Shown piece after piece: positions 47,323 to 60,028 of a DNA stretch of 64,000 nt. The DNA lies in assembly GCA_947579605.1 (NCBI GenBank), contig OX388322.1, positions 10,726,001 through 10,790,000 on the forward strand. Direction: 5' to 3'. A program made the translations under genes and the position numbers. Position 1 is the stretch's first letter, and each line of letters starts with the position of its first letter. The DNA comes from Athripsodes cinereus (Eukaryota; Arthropoda; Insecta; Trichoptera; Leptoceridae). Under the pieces are notes generated by a model that worked only from the letters and a program-made list of their open reading frames with translations, made no database searches and was not told where the DNA came from.

Positions 47323-49416
47323 AAGATGCACAATACTATTTTATTAAATAAACTCTCAACTTTGGGTATTACTGGAACACTATTAGAATGGTTTTCTAGC
47401 TACTTGAAAGGTCGAACTCTGCGAGTTAAAATTGATAATCTTTTTTCTCCTGTTTTCATGGCAACGAGTGGTTTGCCTCAAGGCAGCCATTTTGGACCAG
47501 TCTTGTTCCTTATCTTCATTAACGATATCGTCTCTGAACTGAAAGATGTTGAATTCTTGCTTTTTGCAGACGATTTGAAATTGTTTAAGAGAATTGAGAC
47601 CATTAAAGATTGTATAAGTATACAGGAGAATCTTGATAGATTAATCTCATGGTGCCAGAGAATTCTGAATGTGCAAAAGTGCCAGTTCATTACTTTTGGT
47701 AGAGTTAAGAAAAATATTGAGTTTGATTACTCCTTACAAAATATTAAACTGACTCGAGTTTATGAGATTCATGATCTGGGAATTATTTTTGATAGCAAAT
47801 TATCATTTATAAATCACATTGAGGAAATGATCGCGAAAGCAATGAGAACCCTAGGCTTTGTGCTTCGTACAGTGAATGATTTCCAAAATGTGCATGCTGT
47901 AACTCTTTTGTATATCTCTTTAGTCCGAAGTCAACTAGAGTATAATACTCCAGTATGGTCACCCACTTACAATGTGCATGTAGATAATATAGATCGAGTA
48001 CAACGAAAATTTTTACGTTTTATAAATTACAAATTAGGTATTCCAAGAAATGAAATTGATTACGAACATCTGCAGGCACATGTAAATATTGAAAATTTAA
48101 AAGACAGGAGAATAATGAATGATTTGATTTTTTTGCACAAAATTGTTAATAGTTGTATCGACAGCCCTGATTTGATTCAGCTAATTAGGTATCGAGTACC
48201 TAGTCGGTGTACTAGAAGCCGTGAGTTGTTTTATTGTGACAACTACACTACCAACTATGTAAAAAATACAGTAGTGCCCCGCTTGCACCGATTGGGGAAC
48301 GAACACTTGAATAATATAGATTTGTTTAGTACTGATGCTAATGCTTTTAAGAGGTTTTTAAAAGGAATTTTCAACCCCGATTAGTCTCTAGTTTTATAGA
48401 TGTATGATTGTCTGAAGGGAATAGAATAAATTTTGTGCGTATGTGTTTGTTTTTGATATGTTCGATTCAAATTAATGGTTTAAATAAAGTAATTACGTGT
48501 TGTATTTTTAATTTTTTTTAAATGTCTGTTTTAATTATTTTAATTTTATTTTAAATGATTATTTTAATATACCTATTCTATCTCATTGATTGTTGTTTTT
48601 GTTTTGAACTGTTATTTTTAATTTAAATTTATATTTTATTTTTGAGTTGATATTTTAAATTATAAGTTTTATATACCTATATTTTTATGAATTTGTATGG
48701 CAGTTTAAAATTTAATTATTAAAAGTGTTTTTTGCCGATTTAATTATTAAAAAATGTTATATATAATATTTTGTGAATTTATATTGAATTGAGTGAGTGT
48801 GAATGGTGGATATATATTGTGATGAGTTTCTGTGTGCGTATGAATTTGTGATTTTAGATATTATTTGTGTTGAGATATGAAATTGTTGAGTTATGTTTGA
48901 TGTTCCGATAAAACGGATTTTATTGTAGTTAAATATTGTATTGATGTATAGGTGTATAGCTATACTGAGAGCTAACCCGTCGATTTCGTTATTATTGTCA
49001 CATATTTATTTGAAATTATTATATTGTGGGTAATATATTATTGTTTCCCGTTGTTAATATTATTATTATCTGTTTAAATTTTATCATAATATCAAATATT
49101 TTTATTAGTATACATCTTATATGTGCCTAGATATTAATTTATATTTTTGTAGCGTTTGCGCACCATAGTATGTATCCCCATGAATGCCTATACAATTGTA
49201 TTATGTTTGTTTGAAGTTGATATTGGTTAAATATTTGAATGCGCCAATATTTTTAGTGTTTTATTGATTAATTAAGGTTTAATCTTATTTTGTTGTTTTT
49301 TTGTTTGCTTTATTGTATTGATTGATTATTGTATAATATGTTTAGATCTTACTAATGTAAAAGGCTAAATGCCGTTGATGATAGAAATAAATAAATAAAT
49401 AAATAAATAAATAAAT
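47323..49416 (+). mobile_element. 5'-truncated CR1/Jockey-group LINE with (AAAT)n tail
   Basis: An RT C-terminal ORF is followed by about 1 kb of AT-rich 3' untranslated sequence, ending with GGCTAAATGCCGTTGATGAT and an (AAAT)n tail at about 49386-49416. The 5' truncation point falls inside the RT motif normally reading AFDxVxHxILLxKL. A target duplication is not evident. Confidence 0.85.
47326..48384 (+). pseudogene. LINE reverse transcriptase, C-terminal two thirds
   Basis: The 352-codon frame begins at MHNTILLNKLSTLGI, the remains of the DxVxH motif. It contains SGLPQGSHFGPVLFLIFIND, the catalytic FADD (LLFADDLKLF), the thumb region (LGIIFDSKLSF) and a C-terminal arginine-rich DRVQRKFLRF segment. 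It lacks the endonuclease and RT fingers. There is no internal stop, so it is a recent but dead-on-arrival insertion. It is distinct from the LINEs at 1-4.6 kb and 34.3 kb. Confidence 0.9.
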
Positions 49417-49755
49417 ATACGTTTCATCCAATATAAAATATTAATATTACGTTCTTAGAAATCGTATTGAGATGTGTAGTATTGAATTTGTAGATACTGT
49501 AACTAAATATCATAGTATTTCTCATTAGAAGAACCAATAACTAACAAGAAGGGAGGTGATATAGGAAATGCATTGAAGTGATAGGTTACTGAGCCGGAAA
49601 TGACTTTGAAGGAAAAAAATACAAAGAAAAACTGGGTCATCCAACTATAGCTACGTATGTACTTATCATGAGTCATTCAGTGAGTAGGTAAAGTGAACCA
49701 GATTGAATCGATATTTTCTTATCAGGACATTAAAGTATCATAAAAGATAATATAT

Positions 49756-50103
49756 ACGCAAAGATCCATGGAAAGGAGAATGCTGGGTATTTCACTGAGA
49801 GACAGGAAAACTAATGTATGGATCAGAGAAAAGACCAGGGTCGTCGATGTCGTTCACAAAGTTTCTAGTCAGAAATGGAGTTGGGCTGGTCATGTGGCCA
49901 GAAACACAGACTCTAGGTGGACAAAGAAAGTTCTGGAGTGGAGACCTAGAACAGGCAGAAGAAGTGTTGGTAGGCCTCAAGCACGATGGTCGGACGACAT
50001 AAGACGGGTTGCAGGGGTCGGCTGGATGCGGTCTGCCCAGGATAGAGAGCTGTGGAGATCAATGGGGGAGGCCTATGTTCAACAATGGACGCAGGGAGGC
50101 TGA
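49756..50103 (+). pseudogene. RTE LINE RT C-terminal fragment
   Basis: The frame is open from the insertion point: TQRSMERRMLGISLRDRKTN, then WAGHVAR, GRRSVGRPQARWSDDIRR and the terminal AGVGWMRSAQDRELWRSMGE. This matches the extreme C-terminus of RTE-like RT proteins. There is no catalytic domain. Confidence 0.85.
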
Positions 50104-50125
50104 AATGATGATGATGATGATGATG
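49756..50125 (+). mobile_element. 5'-truncated RTE-type LINE with target duplication
   Basis: A 370-bp insertion is flanked by a perfect 14-bp duplication AAAAGATAATATAT (49742-49755 and 50126-50139) and ends in a (GAT)n tail at 50106-50125. It has the same architecture as 17549-17966 but a different subfamily sequence. Confidence 0.92.
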
Positions 50126-50139
50126 AAAAGATAATATAT

Positions 50140-52367
50140 TAAAGAGAAGAGAAAAAGAATATTTTAATGTAGTTTATTTTATATGCGAACTTTACAAAGG
50201 ATTATTTTAAGCTTTTTCTCGTCGGTGCGCTTTTTTAATAATATCAGAGAATAAATTATTCAATGGTTCAAAATCACATTAATTCAGAGATGCTGAATTC
50301 TCACATTAGAAATCAAAAGTCTACATTAAAAAACATTAACGTCCATCAAAGGATTGTGTGAGTCCAAGAAGAACACTTTAATATAACTACTGAAATCTAG
50401 CGAGGCAGTAAATTCCATTTATCACAATTATTTTAAGAAAATTTATATTCCAATATCTTATTACAATATCCTTAAAAATTGTACAGCATAGTTAGTAGTA
50501 CTTCAGCTTTATTTACAAGAAATTAAATAAAAACAAATTAATAAGTCCTTAATAGTGTCTTTGGAAGATAATGAATACACAAGCTGTGGGATATTTTCTG
50601 CTATTATGAAACAAAATAATAAATGTAATATGTATGGTGAATATTCGAAATACATAAATATAGTGGAGTATGGTTAAGTACAGCAGTAACATTTAAAAGC
50701 TAAATCCACATATTTGCATCAAATGCACAAGAGACAAAATCGTTTGTTCAACCATGAAAATCTAATTTGTATTTATAGCGAGGTCAGTGATGAAATCGTT
50801 CGGTATATTGTGAGTACACTTATATTATACATACTTGTACAGTATTACGATGAATAACAAATCAAGGATGAATAAGTTAAGTCAATTCTTCAGTCAGCTG
50901 GGAACTCTATTCAGTCATATTGCCTTCAAGAAGATGATAGAGAACGTTTCCTACACATATACATACATAACTATTCATCACTAGAATCAGGGACTTTATG
51001 TTTTTCATATAGAGAATTCGTACAATGAGTACTCGAAATACTAGAAATAAAATACTATATTAGTTTCTATATTTTCTATTATATCTGAAGTACTTTCACG
51101 TGTTTGAAGCTATAATTAGCTGTAATGAATACGATCTTTTATTATTATCATCTCATAAATTATTTCATGACTATCGGAGTTTTTATTGCGTTTTTGAAAT
51201 TATTGACACCCAAAGATTATTGTTTAATTTTCTTTATTGAAGCAGAATATTTTTGAAACAAGTCGAATGATTTACAAAAAAAAACTAATTTTTCCTCCGA
51301 AATGTACAAAAAATCGTTCGAAGGATGAGAATGCAACAAGTACACAATATAAAAAAGTGCAATCTCATAGAAGAAAATACGTCTGAAGGGTCCAAAATGG
51401 CTGAAAAAGAAGATTTTTCCCATACAAACTGAGGAAAAATACATTATCAAAATTTTACTCAGCTTAAAATACTAGCGCATTGTATTTGAAACTCTTTTTA
51501 TTAAATATATTTCCGGGTATATTTCTCTAAGAATAAAATGACGGAGGCGTTCAGGGAAATCACATTGTGCACTGATGCAGCAGAGAAGGAAACGAATAAA
51601 AACCTTATCTTCTAACAAGACTAGACAACACTACTGCTACTGAATACATTATTTACATAAATATAATATAAAGTAATAGATGGAACTCCTGCCGGTAAAA
51701 GAGCATAAGTATAAATCTACAGAATGCATTTCCATGTTTTCTCCTTTGTTCTCAGATACATATACGATTCTAAGAGATTGAGTGGATATGTAATAAAATA
51801 TGTACATAATATCGAATCAGTTGCAATGTTATCTGTGTAGAAATAACATATTTTAAATATGTAATATTTCAGATGAAATTCATAGGTAAATAATAATATT
51901 AAAACTGTCATTTGCAGTGACGTTGAAAATATTAAAGGAACATCGAGAACACACTATCATAACATTTTAGTGTTGAAATTGTGAAAATATTAACATTAGT
52001 ATGAGTAATAATTCAAGAGTTTTTGTGTTTATACTGTTTATACTGTATACCATTTTCTATTTTAATTAAATATGGTGTTTATACTACTTATACTGTATAC
52101 TTTTTTAATTTAATATGAAATAAAATTATTATTAAACACTTTTAAACTTCCACTATGTTAGATATTAAATCCAAACGCTTTTGCCTATGCTTGGAGGCTA
52201 TGTCAGTTTCCCTGAGAATGCCTACAAGCATAGTCGAAACCGTTCATTAATTATTTTTAATTTAGTTAATTAAAATTAGTGTGAGTATTGTCTTCTCAGG
52301 GTTAATTATTTGCTTGTAGATACATTGTCCATTACATGCAAATAATTAATTGGTGGTCCTTGGTTCC
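50140..52367. other. AT-rich stretch, no gene seen
   Basis: I see only short AT-rich chance ORFs and no repeat family recognised elsewhere in the window. Confidence 0.5.
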
Positions 52368-52575
52368 GTAGAGCACCCAGTATAGAATTGGTCTCAACTT
52401 TTTTCAGTAAAGGTAGGGGTTCGAAAAAATAAAGACATTTTACATTAAATTCAGCGATAAGGAAAAGAATCCATCCAAATGTCCTAATTTTTTGTTAGCA
52501 TTTAGAGGACAGTTTATTACATGCAACTGGTATGCTGATTACCCTACGTGTGTAATATGCCGTGATGGTATAGTC
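52368..52575 (+). repeat. SINE-A, near full-length, diverged
   Basis: It runs from GTAGAGCACCCAGTATAG through GGGGTTCGAAAAAATAAAGA and TAAATTCAGCGATAAGG to GCCGTGATGGTATAGT. It is collinear with the copies at 20865 and 28024 but has clear substitutions and a deletion. Confidence 0.78.
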
Positions 52576-54102
52576 TTAGTAATAAAAATATAACCCAAAT
52601 TGTGTAAATAACAAATGAAAAGTAGAAAATAACATCTAAATTAGTCAATCAGAGCCAAGATTGAGTTAAAAATATATTTATAAATACATTGTGCTGAATA
52701 GTTTTTCAGGAAACACTGCTTATAAATTCTTCACTTGAAATTAAATTCACATTAAAACGGAAAACTTTTCATTGTACTACAATATTACATATCATTAATT
52801 TATTATAAAAAAAATATACATTCACTTATACTTACTTGCATAATATAGCCTTTTTAATACAATAATTTTTATTACTTTACACATAAACAATAAAAGAAAT
52901 GAGATTAATCCAAATATTAATTCTAGACAAGTTCCACTGAACATTCGCACAATTGTACAATACAATATACATTACATTATTATGTCTTAAAATTTAGTTC
53001 TTTTCCTCATACACTTAATTCCTACAATCAATATCATACATTTATCTACATATTCTTGCAACGATGGATTTCAATTACACTTAGATGCAGGACTTATAAT
53101 GGATGTTCAATTACGTCTTAAATTCAATCTACATCCGATAATTTCCAATTAGATCAGTTTCGTGTGAATAGTTTACACATTAACAGTTTTATTTATTACG
53201 TACAGGCACTGATGGTACCTACAGAAAATTAATTAGTAGTTAATGTTGATATCAGTTACTACGTTCCTACTGTTGTTACCCCCTGTTAATCTCCCTACAA
53301 CCTATCATCCCCCACGCTACCTTGTTACTATTACAAATTGTGCATGATTCACCCCTTTTACTACGAATTTTATTGATTAGTTATGTATTATATTATTATT
53401 GTATAGTATTGAATTTCTCTTTATCCTAGCTACTGATAACGATTTACCTTTGATAGTTACAACTTGAATCTATGTAATTAATTAGAGAATATTCATATCA
53501 CCCCAATGCGTTGATATAACAAAATCAGTAAACTGTAAATTTTATATATTTATTTATTTATTCATTCTCTACTGTAGATTCATTACAAACAAGGTAACAT
53601 AAAAGGTAAACATTCAAGTAAGATACGATCAATATACAGAGGGCGAGTTAATCGCAAAAGCGCGAACTCTCCTAACTAACTCAATTTTACATTAATTTAG
53701 ACTATCCTTTCCTTTACTCTATATAGATAAGTAATAATTACTTATTTATATGCTAATCTTCATTCCTCAACTACTGGATACTGAACTTTTCAAAACATTT
53801 AATTTATTTATGGTTTCATGCCACACGAATTCACTTCTTTCCCACAACTTGGACAATTTAATCTGCCCAATTCTTTTAAGGCTTCGTTGCGTTTTTCTAG
53901 CCTTCACATATCTTGTTTTTATTCTGGTTACTATGCAATTAATAAGCAACTTCTAAGAAAATTTAATTAAATTTATATGAAGCAAAATAAACTTTTGTTT
54001 ACTTATATAAGATCTACCCAAAGTTTGATACACTGAAAATTCTTAGTGCACTCAAACTCGTAAAACTCTAAAAGTAATTAATTAAAACCCTTCCGAATAA
54101 TA
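52576..54102. other. AT-rich stretch, no gene seen
   Basis: I recognise no coding sequence, RNA gene or repeat here. Confidence 0.5.
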
Positions 54103-54176
54103 CTCCTACTACTTCTACTATACCATCACGGCACATTCCACAAGTGGGGCAGCCAGTAGACCAACTGCATGTAAGA
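54103..54176 (-). repeat. Short SINE-A fragment
   Basis: A (CTACTA)-type tail side is followed by CCATCACGGCACATTCCACA and GCAGCCAGTAGACCAACTGC. It breaks off after GTAAG. GAATAAT occurs on both sides, a possible short target duplication. Confidence 0.7.
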
Positions 54177-54778
54177 ATAATAATAATATTAATTCTCATC
54201 TCTCAAAACTATACATATAATTTCATAAATTATTCATTGTAAATAATACTATCACCTAAAGACCCTCTTTCAAAATACACCATATCTATGACAATTATAT
54301 CAGAGCCCTATAAGGAATGGCGTAGGAATGAAGTACCTCAATTGCCGTAAAGACACCCTGATTGGAGGTTTCTGGTTTCTGCTCTGTGATTACAGGAGGA
54401 GCGTTGAAGGGTGACAAATTTGAGTTGAAATAATATTTTACTGAAATATAGGTCAATGAGTATGAATTTATTGCAAATACCTTTGTGTTATTTTTTGTTT
54501 TGGCTTGATTACAAAAATTACTCTATCGTTTTTTCTCTCCGGTGACAAAACTCCAAGTCATTACAACGGCTACGTTAGGTCATATCATTAATCAAACTGT
54601 AGATAGGTAGGGTTACATATTACTACAGGGTGTTCGTATTATAATAGATAATCCGAAGAAGGATGTTTGAGAACCATAATATGCTTTGAAACAACTCATA
54701 TCGTTTGACTTATATTGCACAGTTTCTGACTCACTCGGACTAATCTGATTTTTGTGAAATTTCATTATTTCACTCATT

Positions 54779-54935
54779 CATACCATCAAGGCATTTTCCA
54801 CAAGTGGCTTAACTGACTAGCAGACAAACTACAAGTGATAAACATGCGAGTCGTCCTCTATGTGGTTTTTAAAGTTAAGACATTCAAAATGGGTGGCATA
54901 CCTTAGTAATATTAAAATATTCGTTTTATTAGATA
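54779..54935 (-). repeat. SINE-A copy, diverged
   Basis: ATACCATCAAGGCATTTTCC, AAACATGCGAGTCGTCCTC and AAGACATTCAAAATGGGTGG are in family order. Confidence 0.7.
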
Positions 54936-54964
54936 CCTATACTATTTCACTATGATATAAAAGA

Positions 54965-55032
54965 AAAATCACGGTAGTCGAGCCTCAATTATGCAACTGT
55001 ACTGCGATAACCATTGTTATCGTGTCCAGTTA
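54965..55032 (-). repeat. Decayed tRNA-like SINE head
   Basis: The minus strand reads GGACACGATAACAATGGTTA then TTGAGGCTCGACTACC. It aligns with the tRNA-like block at 43262-43352, with the B box damaged. Confidence 0.5.
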
Positions 55033-55479
55033 AACTTAAGAGCTATGCAACATATTATGTTTTTTTGTATTTCTATTCCGGGCTTTCCATCACCCTATTT
55101 CTTCTTCATGATATGCGGACATCCTGTACATTATATAATACATATAGTATTCGGTATGGTTTTATAGATATAGTAAACGGTTAGATTATAATACATCGGC
55201 AACATTCCAGACCTCCCGACAACTAACATTAGTTACTCCTATTTATCTCAGTCATGTCTGGAAAAATATACGGAGACGAATGTACTGGAAGATATAAAAT
55301 GATTAATACATGTGTACACTGTACATACATCGTTTTCTATCATTGTTAGGTATATTTTTCTAACGATTCACCTTTACACCAATTATCATCACTTAAGTAC
55401 GTCCTATTCTCTCCTGCACCATCCCGTCATGTTTCAAGTGAGATGAGTGAACTGAACTCCATACTAATATATCCTTACA

Positions 55480-55615
55480 TACTTTTTTCGCTCACTACAT
55501 CCATGTTCATGCAATTTTTCATTAACACACCCCAATTTCTTTTACCTTTAATGCAGCTGTCTTTGAGAATTTGATCCACATGGTTTAATCACGTAGTTTT
55601 TTAACGTCTACGCTT
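55480..55615 (-). pseudogene. Decayed RTE-type LINE tail
   Basis: Minus-strand translation gives HVDQILKDS, then KGKRNWGVLMKNCMNM, then a stop. It is homologous to DHVDQILKDG and NCMNVEEAKE in the fragment at 7925-8318. Confidence 0.65.
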
Positions 55616-55639
55616 TCTTTCAATCTTTATTACTGATAA

Positions 55640-56374
55640 ATAAATTAAGTTTGGATTAATTGGTAGATTTTGAAATATTATGATAAAACTCGCTCTCTGT
55701 ACATTGAATTTCATTTGCTTTGTAACATGATATGTATTTTAATCATATTTATACAGTTTAGAGTAAAATAAGTGAGTAGAAAAATTTCCTTCAACGCATT
55801 TTCAAAAAAAAATGTTTACCTTATCTATTGGTTTACTTTCTCCACTTTGGTTTTTCTCTTTTAAGTGTCTTTTAAGTGTCGCGACAAACCGCAGAGACAC
55901 ACAAAGATACATGCTCACCAGTAGTGGGACTAGAATTTTATATTGATGAACATTATATTATTCCAGTTGAGATATTTGTTTATAGGTTAATTCTATATAT
56001 ATTAGGAATATTGAAGACATTTTGCAATCGTTAGTGCGATAATTAAGACATGTTTCAGTATTTTGCATTATGAAAAGCACACCATTGTAGGAATGCGGTG
56101 CTTTTTTCCATGTGTAATAAGGACACCAATGATACTCACAAATCACACTCTTTATTGTCGTTCCGGAAGCGATCCGCAGGAAGTAGGTAGTTGCAATTGA
56201 AGAACTTCCGTTAGATAAATTAGGTCATTACTATGCCTTATTCTTATCCTTGCATATAAAATAATATTGTATATATACATTTATATCTTAACTGGTGTTA
56301 TCCTAATTTACGCCATATAATACTAGAAAATGTGAACGAATCGTTTTTTTTTAAAAAGATATATCTGGGTTTGT
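55640..56374. other. AT-rich stretch, no gene seen
   Basis: Nothing recognisable on either strand. Confidence 0.5.
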
Positions 56375-56512
56375 TATAACCCCAAATACACCTTTCACAC
56401 TAAGGCTAAAAGCTTGTGCCGTGAAAGGGGAGTTTGCCGGCACCTTAGATTGAACCACGGACCCCATGTTCTGAAGGCCGAGACTCTACCTCCAGGCTAC
56501 CGACGAACTGCA
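56375..56512 (-). repeat. tRNA-derived SINE, best-preserved copy
   Basis: The minus strand reads GGTAGCCTGGAGGTAGAGTC (A box) and, about 35 bases later, GGGTCCGTGGTTCAATCT (B box). GTGCCGGCAAACTCCCC, AGTGTGAAAGGTGTATTTGG and a GTTATA end follow. The A/B-box spacing matches a tRNA head with an unrelated body. Related copies are at 39455 and 41765. Confidence 0.75.
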
Positions 56513-57045
56513 ATTTAAACATGAAATTCTCGCTGCGATACCAAAGATCTCCCATTTTTCAACGTGGTGGCCGAATTGCCATCCACACTTCTCATCATTA
56601 TACAACTTGATAAGTCTTCACAAATGATAAGTCATGATCACATAAAATCTTAACAGTCTAATGCCGGGAAATATTCTCCTAACCAAATGCACAGGATATC
56701 AAAGGATTGGGCTCAAAACGCGGGTTCAAAATATCTATGTTCATAAACTTTCCGACAATATTACAAGTAATTATTATAATATTTTTAAATTTTTATGTGT
56801 ATATTTACCGGTAAAACTATTTTTTTTAATAATTATTAAAGATTTCGGAGTTGTACCTATAGTAAAATTATTATGTCATATACATTATTATTGTTGTTCA
56901 GTGTTACTATTGAGTATAACAAACACACGACCAATTTCGCGGAATCCGAGTTCGCATTATCATTTTTTTACCAATACCTACCGACAACTTCTGTAAAACG
57001 ATCCTAAATATATTTCAATTGGTTGTATTCTATCTAACAATTGTC

Positions 57046-57170
57046 AGCGATGAGTTAAACCACCCGTTCTAAATATCTCATTGTTTATTGGCACGGAGAG
57101 AAGGACATGCATGTTAATTACTCACAGTTAGTCAACTGGTTGCCCCAGTTCCGGGAGATGATGACAGAGA
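57046..57170 (+). repeat. SINE-A fragment, diverged
   Basis: CAGCGATGAGTTAAACCACC, TTATTGGCACGGAGAGAAGG and CAACTGGTTGCCCCAGTTCC are in family order. It sits just left of the retrotransposon cluster. Confidence 0.65.
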
Positions 57171-57252
57171 TAGGTATTGTAAACTATTTCTCTTATAAAG
57201 TTCTTTTGTTTTTGTTACGGTTTTTCCAACTGTATATGACTAAAGTTATATC

Positions 57253-57704
57253 TATAGGAGTCACCTTTTATAGGTGTTTGTAGCTCTCTTGGAGATAAAG
57301 AAAATCTTTTAGTTCATAATTCCATTCACATACAGTGAATGGAATTATGAACGTTTGCGTTTGCGTTTGCGTTTGAATTATAATGGTCCAAATCCATTTA
57401 TAGGAGTCACCTTTTATAGGTGTTTGTAGCTCTCTTGGAGATAAAGAAAATCTTTTAGTTCATAATTCCATTCACATACAGTGAATATGAAATTTGACTA
57501 TTGCCAAAAGATTTACCACTTCCTATATTTTAAATTATTATATTTTTACTTACAGTGTGTTTTGAATAAAAGAATCGATTATATTTACTTGTTTTAATTT
57601 ATAAATTGAATTACAGAAAAATAAAATATTGTAACAATGATAATGAAAAGTTAAAGGAGAATATTAATTTGTTAAACTATTATAATTGCCTGCCGAAAGT
57701 GAAC
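57253..57704 (-). repeat. Inverted partial LTR at the 5' side of retrotransposon copy 1
   Basis: From TATAGGAGTCACC (57253) to GCCGAAAGTGAAC (57704) this is the reverse complement, with some substitutions and indels, of 61227-61650, the downstream 60% of the LTR. It keeps the internal duplication of a roughly 95-bp unit (TATAGGAGTCACC through TACAGTGAAT, at about 57253-57345 and 57402-57488) and adds a (GTTTGC)n run at 57354. It stands where the 5' LTR of copy 1 should be. Confidence 0.9.
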
Positions 57705-58215
57705 TCGTGTCGTGATTCAAGAGGTGCTAAAGTCTAAGGCAGAATCTAATATAGAATAGATTCTAGCCTAATTTATTGAAAATCAGAACAACGAATCAGA
57801 CACGAATTTGCGCACCTAAAAAAAGATATTTTTTATAATTTTATACATTTTTGTCACAATCAAGTGATATTTTAAAAAAATTTTGTATTGTCTTTGTGTA
57901 TCTTACATTTTAAAATTTTTAAACAACAAATTTATGTGTGTTACATTTTTAATCAATTTGCTTTTAAATTTTAGCTAGTTTAGCTGCAGGGATCTATTCG
58001 CTGTTGGATGGAAGACAAATACCAAAATTTTTTATATAATATTGTCACAAACTAAGAAAATTTTCACAAGTGCTGGATACATTGGAATTGTTTGCTGGTT
58101 TCAAATCTTAATTACTCAATTGTTTTCTTGTTAAATCTTTTTCGATTGCAGGCTGTTCTTCATTGTCAGCAAATTATTTATATTAATGCAATTGGAAAAT
58201 TAAACTTATCTCAAA

Positions 58216-59154
58216 ATGTTTGAGCAAGCAAATAAAACTAGCAAGGATGAATCAAGTATAACTAAGAATGTTTCATTTACAGATAGAGTATCAATTAAAA
58301 TACCACCGATTTGGAGCAACAATTTACAACTTTGGTTCAAGCAGATTGACATACAATTTGAACTAGCAGGAATCACATCCGAAGATACGAGGTATGCACA
58401 TCTTGTTGCTCAACTGGATCAAAACACAATTTCACAGGTATCCGATATTATAAATCTTGATAAATGTCCAACAATGTATTCTAGACTAAAAGATGCAATA
58501 TTAAATAGAATGGGAATATCCCCAGATTCTCGCAGAGAGAAACTCTTTTCAAACTTACAACTTGGAGATAAAACACCATCTCAATTGCTTAGAGAAATGA
58601 AATCATTAGCTATTGGTTTAAATATTGATGATACAACATTGAAATATCTTTGGATACAGCATATACCTAAACACGTACAAGCACATATTACCACAAGCAA
58701 TGGTAGCTTGGACGAAATAGCATTAATAGCAGATAAAATAACAAATGTCTATCAGGCACAAGAAATCGCTGTGTGTCATACAAAAAGCAATAGTGACAAA
58801 GATAATCAAATTGAAATTTTAAATAAATCCGTACATACTTTAACTGAAAAGTTAGAACGTTTGGGAAAGCAACTCAACGACTCATTGCATAAACAAAATA
58901 CTAATAATTTTCATTCCAGCAGAAGAAATTTTCCCAACTACAACACACATAGACAAAATAGTAGCAACAAATTTCACAATAATACACAAACATACAGACA
59001 TACAAAAAACAATGTTTCCCAACATTATCATAATAATATATGCTCCTATCACAGTAAATATGGGAACAAAGCCAGAAAGTGCATATCACCATGCACGTTC
59101 AATCAGCAGAATTCTGTGCAGAATCAAAAAAACTTGAGAAGCGACATGTTATAG
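58216..59154 (+). CDS. gag: Ty3-type Gag protein, copy 1
   Basis: The protein is 312 residues. The N-terminal capsid-like part includes IPPIWSNNLQLWFKQID and SRREKLFSNLQLGDKTPSQLL, typical of Gag of insect Ty3/mdg3-like and CsRn1-like elements. The C-terminal basic region has a Cys-His motif C-x2-H-x9-C-x3-C (CSYHSKYGNKARKCISPC), the CHCC form known for the CsRn1/Kabuki clade instead of the usual CCHC knuckle. Gag would form virus-like particles and bind element RNA. It differs from the copy 2 Gag at only four residues. The A_AAA_AAC heptamer near its end (59127-59133) allows -1 frameshifting into pol. Confidence 0.93.
   Translation: MFEQANKTSKDESSITKNVSFTDRVSIKIPPIWSNNLQLWFKQIDIQFELAGITSEDTRYAHLVAQLDQNTISQVSDIINLDKCPTMYSRLKDAILNRMGISPDSRREKLFSNLQLGDKTPSQLLREMKSLAIGLNIDDTTLKYLWIQHIPKHVQAHITTSNGSLDEIALIADKITNVYQAQEIAVCHTKSNSDKDNQIEILNKSVHTLTEKLERLGKQLNDSLHKQNTNNFHSSRRNFPNYNTHRQNSSNKFHNNTQTYRHTKNNVSQHYHNNICSYHSKYGNKARKCISPCTFNQQNSVQNQKNLRSDML
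59127..59133 (+). promoter_or_regulatory. -1 ribosomal frameshift site A_AAA_AAC
   Basis: The heptamer lies in the Gag frame as A AAA AAC, 21 bases before the Gag stop codon. Slippage by -1 enters the pol frame, which then reads L-E-K-R-H-V-I. The same site is in copy 2 at 63338-63344. Confidence 0.85.
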
Positions 59155-60026
59155 AGACGGACATGTTGACTCCTCAAACGCGTCTCTTCGTTAAGGATCA
59201 AGATAACGGTTTATCATACTTAATTGATACCGGATCGGAACTTTGCATAATTCCAAGATCTTATCGCAAATGCCAAAAAGAAAAAGTTAATCTTACACTT
59301 TTTGCAGCAAATGGGACAATCGTTAAAACATATGGTACTTCAACCATAAACATAAACCTAGGTTTTAAACAAAAATTCAGATGGAACTGCGTCATAGCAG
59401 ATGTATCTAGAGCTATATTGGGAGCTGATTTTTTAACTAATTTTAATTTAATTGTTGACATGAGGAGCAGACTGTTAATCGACAAAAGCAGTGGAGATAA
59501 GGTAAAAGCTTATAATTCTAATGTTGATGGTACTAATGTAACTTCTATTTCTTTTTTAGATAAGAACAATAAGTATCATCAAATGTTAGCAAATTTTCCA
59601 AAGCTAATTGATATAAATAGACCTTTTAGTGACATATCTCACCCAACAATTCACCACATAGATACTAGAGGAAACCCATTCAGATCTAAACCTCGTCGCT
59701 TGTCTCCAGAGTTGCTGAAGCAGGTGAAAACCGAGTTTGAGGATCTGGTTTCCCAAGGTATTTGTCGTCCATCTAATAGCGAGTGGTCATCACCTTTACA
59801 TGTAGTAAAAAAGGCGGATGGCACGTTCAGATTGTGTGGAGACTACAGGAAGTTGAATCAAATAACTGTTCCAGACAGGTATTCTCTACCTCATATTCAA
59901 GATATAACTAACGATTTTGCCAATTCTAGAATTTTTTCAAAGCTGGACCTCAAGAAGGCATACCACCAAGTACCTATGAATGAAGAGGACATTAAAAAAA
60001 CCGCTATTTGCACATTTGCAGGCTGA
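59133..60026 (+). pseudogene. pol: Ty3-type Pol: protease and N-terminal reverse transcriptase, truncated (copy 1)
   Basis: The frame is entered by -1 shift from gag. An aspartic protease comes first, with the catalytic LIDTGSE at about 59222 and the flap/second motif AILGADFL. RT follows: GNPFRSKPRRLSPE, then EGICRPS-like QGICRPSNSEWSSPLHVVKK, FRLCGDYRKLN, and the first catalytic Asp in FSKLDLKKAYHQVP. After KKTAIC the frame hits a stop at 60024. The YxDD catalytic box, RNase H and the rest of Pol are missing. Comparing copy 2 beyond the window should show the full form. Confidence 0.92.
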
Positions 60027-60028
60027 AT

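Noticed and set aside
56661..56996. 111-codon plus-strand frame
   Set aside because: AT-driven composition and no family resemblance; lies between repeats.
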